64,000 nucleotides of DNA from an uncultured Sanguibacteroides sp. Lineage in GTDB: Bacteria > Bacteroidota > Bacteroidia > Bacteroidales > Marinifilaceae. This document shows, one piece after another, positions 52,598-59,440 of the stretch (positions are counted from its first letter, which is position 1; each line of letters opens with the position of its first letter). The position numbers were made by a program, and so were the translations under genes. The notes below the pieces were generated by a model that saw only the letters and a list, made by a program, of their open reading frames with translations, had not been told where the DNA came from and made no database searches. The stretch is from contig NZ_UQRQ01000002.1 in NCBI RefSeq assembly GCF_900543425.1, forward strand, positions 158,041-222,040, read 5' to 3'.

Positions 52598-54805
52598 CTA
52601 TTCTTGTTGCCTCTTCCGAATCTCCGGTTTTTGAGGACGAGGTCCGCGATCGGGGCGTTCTCCCCTTTCATCTCTTTCAGCCTCTCCTTCCGGACGTTCC
52701 GGCTTCGGAAGCAAAACTTTTCTGGAAAGTTTAAACTTACCGGTTTTCGGATCGATATCGATCAATTTCACTTGGATCTTATCTCCCTCTTTCAAAGCAT
52801 CCTCTACTTTTTCCAAACGTTTGTGATCAATTTCAGAGATATGAAGCAATCCGTCTTTTCCCGGAAGGAATTCCACGAAAGCTCCGAAAGTAGTGATATT
52901 CTTTACCACACCTTCGTACACTTCACCGATCTCCGGCTTGCTGGCAATCGCTTTAATCCGGGCTACCGCAATAGCAATAGACTCGGCATTAGAGGCGGAA
53001 ATATCCACTATTCCCTGATTACCGACCTCTTCAATAACCACGACAGCTCCGGATTTTTCCTGAATATCTTGTATGATCTTGCCACCGGGGCCAATGATCG
53101 CACCGATCTGATCCTTATCGACAGTTAAAGTAACCATACGGGGAGCATGCGGTTTCAGATCCGGACGCGGTTCCGGTAACGTCTCCTTAATAATATTCAT
53201 AATATGCAAACGTCCTCTTCTGGCCTGATCCAGAGCTTTCTCCAAGATCTCATAGGGAAGTCCGTCAACCTTTATATCCATCTGGGTTGCTGTAATTCCA
53301 TCCACCGTTCCGGTCACCTTAAAGTCCATATCGCCCAAATGATCCTCATCACCAAGGATATCCGATAATACCGCATACTTGGCACATCCTTTATCGGTGA
53401 TCAATCCCATGGCAATACCCGTTACCGGTTTTTTCATCGGAATTCCCGCATCCATAATCGCCAGAGTCCCGGCACATACGGTAGCCATAGAAGAAGAACC
53501 GTTAGATTCCAAAATATCGGAAACCACGCGTACGGTATACGGATAATTATCAGGCAACATTACCTTTAGGGCACGATGAGCCAAATTTCCGTGACCTACC
53601 TCCCGACGACCTACTCCTCTGGAAGGTTTCGCCTCTCCGGTAGAGAAGGGTGGGAAATTATAATGTAATAAGAATTTTTCTTTTCCCTGTTCCGTAGCTT
53701 CATCCACGATCTTTTCGTCTAACTTCGTTCCCAGAGTTACCGTTGCCAAAGCCTGAGTTTCACCCCGGGTAAAGACAGCAGATCCGTGAGGGCCCGGTAA
53801 ATAATTTACTTCACACCAAATCGGACGAATTTGCTCCGTCGTACGACCGTCCAAACGAAGTCCTTCGTCCAGAATCATCCGGCGAACAGCCTCTTTTTCC
53901 ACGTCGTGGTAATAACGGCCTACCATCATTTTTTTCTCTTCTCTCTCCTCTTCCGGAATCGTCTCCAAGTATCCTTCCCTCACTTCGGTAAACAATCTCT
54001 CGCGCAAATGCTTGTCGGCATTACATTGACGGGCAACCGCGTAAGCTTTGTCATAACACTTTTCCCATACATCTTTACGCAACTCTTCGTCATTCACCTC
54101 ATGGCAATACGTCCGCTTCTCCTTATTCACGGCAGCAGCCAATTCCATCTGAATTTGACATTGTTCTTTGATAGCTTCGTGGGCAAACTTAATGGCATCC
54201 AACATCTCTTTCTCGGACACCTCTTTCATTTCGCCTTCCACCATCATAATGTTATCCATCGTGGCAGCTACCATAATATCCAAATCTACCTCTGCCATCT
54301 GACTCTTCGTCGGGTTAATTACGAATTCCCCGTTGATACGGGCTACGCGCACCTCTGAAATCGGCCCGTGAAATGGAATATCGCTCACGGCAATAGCAGC
54401 CGAAGCGGCTAATCCGGCCAAAGAATCAGGCATAGACTCTTCGTCGGCAGAATACAAGGTTACCTGTACAAACGTCTCCGCATGATAATCATCCGGGAAC
54501 AATGGACGCAAAGCCCGGTCGATCAAACGAGAAACCAGTATCTCGTAATCGGATGCTCTTCCCTCTCTCCGCGTAAAACCTCCAGGGAAACGACCGATAG
54601 AAGAAAATTTCTCTTTATAATCCACGGACAACGGCATAAAATCCACGTCCGGTCCAGCTTCTTGAGCTGAAACAACTGTTGCCAGAATCATCGTGTTGCC
54701 CATCTTTAACATGACGGCACCGTCAGCCTGTTTGGCTAACTTTCCGGTTTCCAGCGTAATTACCCGACCATCTTTCAGGGTAATACTCTTTTCAATCACA
54801 TTCAT
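52598..54805 (-). CDS. pnp: Polyribonucleotide nucleotidyltransferase (PNPase)
   Basis: The 735-residue exoribonuclease has two RNase PH-like cores (GRFPGGFTRREGRASDYE in the first; FNFPPFSTGE-like HYNFPPFSTGEAK and SSSMATVCAGTLAIMDAG in the second), a KH domain (IGAIIGPGGKIIQDIQ) and an S1 domain (GEVYEGVVKNITTFGAFVEF). A basic tail follows the S1 domain. It degrades RNA 3'-5' with phosphate and is part of RNA turnover. It is encoded just downstream of rpsO, the conserved order. Confidence 0.96.
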   Translation of the reverse strand: MNVIEKSITLKDGRVITLETGKLAKQADGAVMLKMGNTMILATVVSAQEAGPDVDFMPLSVDYKEKFSSIGRFPGGFTRREGRASDYEILVSRLIDRALRPLFPDDYHAETFVQVTLYSADEESMPDSLAGLAASAAIAVSDIPFHGPISEVRVARINGEFVINPTKSQMAEVDLDIMVAATMDNIMMVEGEMKEVSEKEMLDAIKFAHEAIKEQCQIQMELAAAVNKEKRTYCHEVNDEELRKDVWEKCYDKAYAVARQCNADKHLRERLFTEVREGYLETIPEEEREEKKMMVGRYYHDVEKEAVRRMILDEGLRLDGRTTEQIRPIWCEVNYLPGPHGSAVFTRGETQALATVTLGTKLDEKIVDEATEQGKEKFLLHYNFPPFSTGEAKPSRGVGRREVGHGNLAHRALKVMLPDNYPYTVRVVSDILESNGSSSMATVCAGTLAIMDAGIPMKKPVTGIAMGLITDKGCAKYAVLSDILGDEDHLGDMDFKVTGTVDGITATQMDIKVDGLPYEILEKALDQARRGRLHIMNIIKETLPEPRPDLKPHAPRMVTLTVDKDQIGAIIGPGGKIIQDIQEKSGAVVVIEEVGNQGIVDISASNAESIAIAVARIKAIASKPEIGEVYEGVVKNITTFGAFVEFLPGKDGLLHISEIDHKRLEKVEDALKEGDKIQVKLIDIDPKTGKFKLSRKVLLPKPERPEGEAERDERGERPDRGPRPQKPEIRKRQQE

Positions 54806-54888
54806 AGTAATAAATAATACAGTTAAAATATCAATAATTTTAACGGAATTCTTTTAGACAAGGAGGGGGGAGGGAGGATAAATAAAGC

Positions 54889-54912
54889 AAATCCGAGGAG
54901 TTCCTCGGATTG
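54889..54912 (-). terminator. Stem-loop between rpsO and pnp
   Basis: AATCCGAGGA and TCCTCGGATT form a 10-bp hairpin around GT. On the - strand it is followed by TGCTTTATTTATCC, a weak U tract, so rpsO transcription probably ends here only partly or the hairpin is a processing site for pnp. Confidence 0.65.
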
Positions 54913-54923
54913 CCTCTATGTAA

Positions 54924-55193
54924 CTACTTACGTATATTCAATGCTTTAATAAGCGCACGATATCTCTCGATATCCTCTCTCTTCATGTAATCAAGCAGTG
55001 CTCTACGTTTTCCTACTAATTTAATTAAAGATCTTTGAGTGGCAAAATCTTTATGATTCGCTTTCATGTGCTCCGTTAAATGAGCAATACGGTAGGAAAA
55101 TAAAGCTACTTGTGACTCAACAGAGCCGGTATCTTTATTAGACTTCCCGTACGTTGAAAAAAGTTCTTCTTTCTTTTCTGATGTCAAATACAT
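54924..55193 (-). CDS. rpsO: 30S ribosomal protein S15
   Basis: The 89-residue protein starts MYLTSEKKEELFSTYGKSNK and contains the rRNA-binding segments DTGSVESQVALFS, HLTEHMKANHKDFATQRSL and VGKRRALLDYMKR. The length equals the family norm, so the ATG at 55193 is the start despite a frame open to 55319. It binds 16S rRNA early in 30S assembly. Confidence 0.97.
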   Translation of the reverse strand: MYLTSEKKEELFSTYGKSNKDTGSVESQVALFSYRIAHLTEHMKANHKDFATQRSLIKLVGKRRALLDYMKREDIERYRALIKALNIRK

Positions 55194-55233
55194 GATGTTC
55201 AGTCTTTTAATTTTAAAGTTTATTTTAACGCCG

Positions 55234-55264
55234 CAAAGATATACTTTATTACGATACAAAACAA
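55234..55264 (-). promoter_or_regulatory. Promoter for rpsO (-33 TTG, -7 TATCTTTG)
   Basis: On the - strand a TTG (55262-55264) precedes TATCTTTG (55234-55241) with a 20-nt spacer, the normal Bacteroidetes layout. The -7 box is 40 nt upstream of the rpsO ATG. Confidence 0.65.
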
Positions 55265-55274
55265 GAATACTCCG

Positions 55275-55412
55275 TTGTAAATTGTAGATTGCAAATTGAC
55301 AATTAAAGGATTCTGCCATCTTTTAATCATATTTTTTTTAATCTCTAAATCTACAATTTACAATCATCAATCACCTAATCATCCAATCCTTTAATCACAG
55401 AATCCCTAAATA
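55275..55412. repeat. Intergenic repeat region with 16-bp inverted repeat and AATCAC units
   Basis: TTGTAAATTGTAGATT (55275-55290) is the exact reverse complement of 55348-55363. The right part (55360-55410) carries AATCACCTAATCATCCAATCC-type units. The segment separates the divergent rpsO and DUF1573 promoters. Confidence 0.8.
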
Positions 55413-55416
55413 TTTA

Positions 55417-55424
55417 TATCTTTG
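55417..55424 (+). promoter_or_regulatory. -7 promoter box (TATCTTTG) for the DUF1573 gene
   Basis: An exact TAnnTTTG match lies 21 nt upstream of the ATG at 55446, and excludes the in-frame TTG at 55422 as a start. Confidence 0.6.
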
Positions 55425-55445
55425 CAGCTAAAACGATATACTCAT

Positions 55446-56147
55446 ATGTTCAGGAACTACATTATAGTTATCTTGTTATTTATTCCCTCCCTACTCTTGG
55501 GACAGAAAGTAAAGATCGCGTTCGATACGCGAGAACATCGTTTCGGGCAGATCCAAGAGAAAGGGGGTAAGGTGTCGTTTGACTTTACCTTCACGAATAA
55601 AGGAGACGCACCGCTTATTATCCGATACGTGGAAACCAGTTGCGGATGTACCGCCTCCAAATGGGATAAACGCCCCATCCCGCCGGGAGGCTCCGGAACG
55701 ATTAGCGTTTCGTTTAATCCCCGTTTTCGTCCCGGTCATTTTTCAAAAAAAATTGTCGTCTATACGAATGCGACTCCCCCGAACCATGTATTGAAGATCA
55801 CCGGAGAGGTTGTCGAAGAACCGTCGGAGATCACGCGAGAGTATCCTTTCACCATAGGTACCCTACGATTTACAACGGATACCATTTTATTGGATCCGCA
55901 GCACATACCGGAGCAAATTATCGGGATGATTCAGATGGGAAAGAAAAAAATTACCCTTACTCCTGTTTACAAACCGGAATTCGTTGAGATAAGTTATGCC
56001 CCTTTGATATTGCAAAAGCAACAAAAAGGAGACCTTATTATCAAGTTAAGAAAAATAAAAGAAGAGAACAAAGTCGATTCACTTATCGTGAAAACAAGCG
56101 ACGGGGAACAGGGAAAATTTATCATAATAACAAAACATACAAACTAA
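55446..56147 (+). CDS. DUF1573-domain secreted protein
   Basis: From the ATG at 55446 the protein has 233 residues. It has an N-terminal signal peptide (MFRNYIIVILLFIPSLLLGQ) and a DUF1573 Ig-like domain with the hallmark VETSCGCTASKWDKRPIPPGGSG. DUF1573 proteins are abundant in Bacteroidetes and resemble ASH/MSP-type beta domains; their function is not established. The C-terminal ~90 residues look like a second beta domain. No partner gene is close enough to suggest a role. Confidence 0.87.
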   Translation: MFRNYIIVILLFIPSLLLGQKVKIAFDTREHRFGQIQEKGGKVSFDFTFTNKGDAPLIIRYVETSCGCTASKWDKRPIPPGGSGTISVSFNPRFRPGHFSKKIVVYTNATPPNHVLKITGEVVEEPSEITREYPFTIGTLRFTTDTILLDPQHIPEQIIGMIQMGKKKITLTPVYKPEFVEISYAPLILQKQQKGDLIIKLRKIKEENKVDSLIVKTSDGEQGKFIIITKHTN

Positions 56148-56167
56148 ATAACACGCTCTTACAACAA

Positions 56168-56213
56168 CACCCAATCTCTCAATCACTTAATCACAGAATC
56201 ACTTAATCACAAT
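56168..56213. repeat. AATCAC octamer-period repeat upstream of mutS2
   Basis: Units CTCAATCA, CTTAATCA and CAGAATCA recur with an 8-bp period, ending 8 nt before the mutS2 ATG. The transcript leader of mutS2 therefore consists of this repeat if it is co-transcribed with the DUF1573 gene. Confidence 0.85.
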
Positions 56214-56220
56214 ATTCTTT

Positions 56221-58710
56221 ATGGTTTTTCCCGAAAATTTTGAATCCAAAATCAAATTCGACAAAATACGTCAATTACTATCCAATAATTGTCTCAGCGA
56301 CATGGGACGGGAATTGGTCGGCGATCTATCGTTTATGACCGATCCGAATGCCATACGGTCGGCCCTGGAAGAAACAGGAGAACTGATGTGCATCTGTCAG
56401 GAAGAAGACAATTTTCCGGTCTCCTTTTATCATGACGCACGACCGTTTCTGAACCGGATTCGGATAGAAGGGCTTTTCCTGGAAGTTCATGAATTAGTAA
56501 TACTGAAAAACTCACTGGAAGCATTAAACGCCATCATTCGTTTTTTCCGGGGAAAAGAGGAAAAATACCCTAAGTTAACGGCTCGGGCAGGTAACCTACA
56601 AGTATTCCCTTATGTCCTACAACGCCTGGATAGCATTATCTCCAAATACGGAACCATCAAAGATTCAGCTTCTCCGGAACTGAATACCATCCGGCACTCC
56701 ATCACGAAAAAGCAATCGGGTATCTCCCGACGAATGCAGACACTATTACAAAAAGCCCAGGAAGAGGGTTGGGCCGACAAAGAGAGTGCCGTATCCATCC
56801 GCGACGGCCGTATGGTCATTCCCGTTCCATCGGCTTTCAAACGTAAGCTAAACGGTATCGTACACGATGAATCGGCAACCGGAAAAACCTCCTACATCGA
56901 ACCGTCGGAGATCATTGAAACAAACAATGAAATCCGGGAATTGCAATTGGAAGAAAAACGGGAAATCACCCGTATTCTAAGACGATTTGCCGACGACCTG
57001 CGTCCCTATATCGACGACCTGTTTCCGGCCTACGACTTTATGGCTTTTGTCGATTTTGTCCGGGCAAAAGCACTCTTCGCCCTAAATCTGAACGCCATCG
57101 TTCCGGCATTCGAAGATACCCCTTCCATGTTGTGGTACAAAGCCAAACACCCCTTGCTCTACCTAAACTTCAGGGCAAACGGGAAAGAGGTCGTTCCGCT
57201 AAGTCTGGAGATCAACGAGGACCAGCGTATCATCCTGATATCCGGTCCCAATGCCGGGGGAAAATCGGTCTGTCTGCAAACTGCCGGACTTCTCCAATAC
57301 ATGTTCCAATGCGGACTTCCCGTTCCGGTCGAAGAGAGCAGTAAATTCGGTATCTTCCACAAGATATTAATCGATATCGGCGACGAACAATCCATAGAGA
57401 ACGACTTGAGTACCTATAGTTCTCACTTGCTGAACATGAAAAATTTCGTCCGATACGCCTCTTCCGACACCCTTATCCTGATCGACGAATTCGGGACCGG
57501 AACGGAACCCATGCTGGGCGGTGCCATTGCCGAAGCAATCCTGAACGCTTTAAACAATCAACAGGTCCGGGGAGTGATCACCACACACTACACCAACCTG
57601 AAACACTTTGCCTCTTCCGTATCCGGAATAGAAAACGGAGCCATGCTTTACGATACCCATCACATGCTCCCCTTATTCGAATTGGAAATCGGAAAACCAG
57701 GTTCCTCTTTTGCCTTCGAAATAGCGAAAAAGATCGGATTGCCGAAAGAGATATTGGATGATGCCGCGGGGAAGATCGGGGAAGAACACGTCAACTTCGA
57801 CAAACACCTGAAAGAGATCATCCGGGACAAACGATACTGGGAAGAGAAGCGAAAACGAATACACCAGAACGAAAAACGGCTGGAAGAAGTGCTCGCCAAA
57901 TACCAAAAAGAATTGGATGAAGCATCCAAACTCAGGAAAGAAGTATTGAAAGAAGCCAAAGAAAAAGCCCAGGAGATTATCGCCGGAGCAAACAAGACCA
58001 TAGAGAACACCATTCGGGAGATCAAAGAGAGTCAAGCGGAAAAAGAACGTACCAGAACGGCAAGAGCCGCATTCGAACAGGCAAAAGAATACCTTCTCGA
58101 CGAAAACACGGAGGAAGAAGAACGCCTGAACCGCAAGATCGAAAAATTGAAAAACCGGGAAAAAAACAGACAGGAAAAACGAAAACAACAACCCCGACAA
58201 GCAATAGAAAGCCAGAGAAACGAAAAGAAACAATCAGCCGTCTTTGAAAAAGGCGATCTGGTAAAAATCGACGATAACACCGTGGGGGAAATCATCGAGG
58301 TAAACGAGAAAAATGCAGTCGTCGCTTTAGGAGGATTGATGACCACGATAAAAATGGAACGTTTGACAAAACTTTCCGGCAGTCAGGCCAAAAAAATAAA
58401 ACAAAACAAACCTCAAACCGGCTATTCCAACTATTTGGAAAACATCAGCCAGAAACGGATGAACTTTAAACCCGACATAGACGTTCGAGGCCTCCGGGGA
58501 GACGAAGCCCTGCAAAAAGTAGTAGCATTTATCGACGAGGCCGTTATGCTAAACATGAAAGATTTACGAATATTGCACGGCACAGGTACCGGAGCCTTAC
58601 GGCAAATCATCCGGGATTATTTAAAAACCAATCCCGTGGTCGGGCATTTTGCCGATGAACAAATACAACTCGGCGGAGCCGGAATCACGGTAATCAAATT
58701 AGACCTATAA
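56221..58710 (+). CDS. mutS2: MutS2 family protein (endonuclease/ribosome-rescue ATPase)
   Basis: The 829-residue protein lacks the MutS mismatch-recognition domain. It has the core/clamp helices, an ABC-type ATPase with Walker A SGPNAGGKSVCLQT and Walker B LILIDEFGTGTEP, a long charged coiled coil (about 515-680), a KOW-like segment and a C-terminal Smr domain (DVRGLRGDEALQKV, LHGTGTGALRQIIRDYL). MutS2 proteins have been linked to recombination control and to splitting collided ribosomes. The assignment is clear; the role here is not. Confidence 0.94.
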   Translation: MVFPENFESKIKFDKIRQLLSNNCLSDMGRELVGDLSFMTDPNAIRSALEETGELMCICQEEDNFPVSFYHDARPFLNRIRIEGLFLEVHELVILKNSLEALNAIIRFFRGKEEKYPKLTARAGNLQVFPYVLQRLDSIISKYGTIKDSASPELNTIRHSITKKQSGISRRMQTLLQKAQEEGWADKESAVSIRDGRMVIPVPSAFKRKLNGIVHDESATGKTSYIEPSEIIETNNEIRELQLEEKREITRILRRFADDLRPYIDDLFPAYDFMAFVDFVRAKALFALNLNAIVPAFEDTPSMLWYKAKHPLLYLNFRANGKEVVPLSLEINEDQRIILISGPNAGGKSVCLQTAGLLQYMFQCGLPVPVEESSKFGIFHKILIDIGDEQSIENDLSTYSSHLLNMKNFVRYASSDTLILIDEFGTGTEPMLGGAIAEAILNALNNQQVRGVITTHYTNLKHFASSVSGIENGAMLYDTHHMLPLFELEIGKPGSSFAFEIAKKIGLPKEILDDAAGKIGEEHVNFDKHLKEIIRDKRYWEEKRKRIHQNEKRLEEVLAKYQKELDEASKLRKEVLKEAKEKAQEIIAGANKTIENTIREIKESQAEKERTRTARAAFEQAKEYLLDENTEEEERLNRKIEKLKNREKNRQEKRKQQPRQAIESQRNEKKQSAVFEKGDLVKIDDNTVGEIIEVNEKNAVVALGGLMTTIKMERLTKLSGSQAKKIKQNKPQTGYSNYLENISQKRMNFKPDIDVRGLRGDEALQKVVAFIDEAVMLNMKDLRILHGTGTGALRQIIRDYLKTNPVVGHFADEQIQLGGAGITVIKLDL

Positions 58711-58712
58711 AA

Positions 58713-58738
58713 ACAAGCGAGATTTTCATCTCGCTTGT
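58713..58738. terminator. Bidirectional intrinsic terminator after mutS2
   Basis: ACAAGCGAGA and TCTCGCTTGT form a perfect 10-bp stem around TTTTCA, followed on the + strand by CCTATTTTTTTT. It separates mutS2 from the converging XRE gene. Confidence 0.92.
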
Positions 58739-58739
58739 C

Positions 58740-59081
58740 CTATTTTTTTTCCTCTAAAAATTTAGTGATTATTTTTCGATAAACATCATCCTCGACCTCC
58801 ACCTCCAACATGACTTTCCTCTTGGAAGAAAAATCTTCCGATTTACGGCTACACGCCTCAACCACAATATTTTCTTCTTTCAACTTCTCCGAGAACAAAC
58901 GAAACAAATCGATATTCAAAGCCATGCTGATTTTATACAACAAATCTGTGTCTATCGATTGACGCTTAAAAAGATGATATACCAGACTTCTCTCCTTATT
59001 GATCATCCGGGCAAACTGGCTGGCTGATAAGCCACTCTTTTCAAATTCCTTCTTTATTATTTCTCCTATATCCAATTCCAT
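58740..59081 (-). CDS. XRE-family helix-turn-helix regulator
   Basis: The 113-residue protein has an N-terminal HTH of the Cro/CI type (SASQFARMINKERSLVYHLF, about 18-37) followed by DTDLLYKISMALNIDLFRLF. The C-terminal ~50 residues are charged with a CSRKSEDFSSKRK stretch and no known domain. It is divergent from a large surface lipoprotein whose promoter region has several ATGTGAA/TTCACAT words, so it may regulate that gene or itself. The ATG at 59081 was chosen; a TTG at 59090 lies inside its own -7 box. Confidence 0.8.
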   Translation of the reverse strand: MELDIGEIIKKEFEKSGLSASQFARMINKERSLVYHLFKRQSIDTDLLYKISMALNIDLFRLFSEKLKEENIVVEACSRKSEDFSSKRKVMLEVEVEDDVYRKIITKFLEEKK

Positions 59082-59087
59082 AATAAG

Positions 59088-59095
59088 CAAAATTA
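59088..59095 (-). promoter_or_regulatory. -7 promoter box (TAATTTTG) for the XRE gene
   Basis: The - strand TAATTTTG matches TAnnTTTG and ends only 6 nt before the ATG at 59081, so the mRNA would be leaderless or nearly so. Confidence 0.5.
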
Positions 59096-59125
59096 CAAGA
59101 TTTATCGGGAGAAAAGATTTAATGT

Positions 59126-59236
59126 ATGTGATATTATCCTACATTTTTGTTGAAAAATATTTGCACATGTGAATTTCAAAACATACTTTTGTGAAATAAA
59201 ATCACATTTTAATGAAACATGTGGAAATATTCACAT
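59126..59236. promoter_or_regulatory. Cluster of ATGTGAA/TTCACAT words, candidate operators
   Basis: Related words occur at 59126-59132, 59164-59171 (palindromic CACATGTG), 59190-59195, 59202-59207, 59217-59223 and 59230-59236. They surround the lipoprotein promoter, and the palindrome sits between its -33 and -7 boxes. The adjacent XRE protein is the obvious candidate ligand. Confidence 0.45.
59160..59191 (+). promoter_or_regulatory. Promoter of the collagen-like lipoprotein gene
   Basis: TTTG (59160-59163), a 20-nt spacer and TACTTTTG (59184-59191) match the full Bacteroidetes consensus. Transcription from about 59198 would give a 5' leader of roughly 240 nt. I see no riboswitch-like structure in that leader, only AT-rich sequence with an AAAGGAGG-like AAAAAGGAGGTAG at 59322-59334, too far from the ATG to act as a ribosome site. 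Confidence 0.75.
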
Positions 59237-59440
59237 AAAATTATGATAAGGTTTTCACAGATAAGTCAATAAAAAAACAGGACAATATACTGGAGATAAT
59301 TTTTTAACGGCATTAACTCATAAAAAAGGAGGTAGAGAATAAAAAGGCATTGAAAAAGAATAAAACCTAAACACGAAACTATGAAAGAAGTTTCTATCGC
59401 GTGACTTCAAATTTTATTTACTAATATAATTTTAATACGT

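Noticed and set aside
57660..58346. Several long - strand frames opposite the mutS2 coiled coil
   Set aside because: They are rich in Phe, Ser and Leu because they are the complement of Lys/Glu-rich coding sequence, with no independent support.
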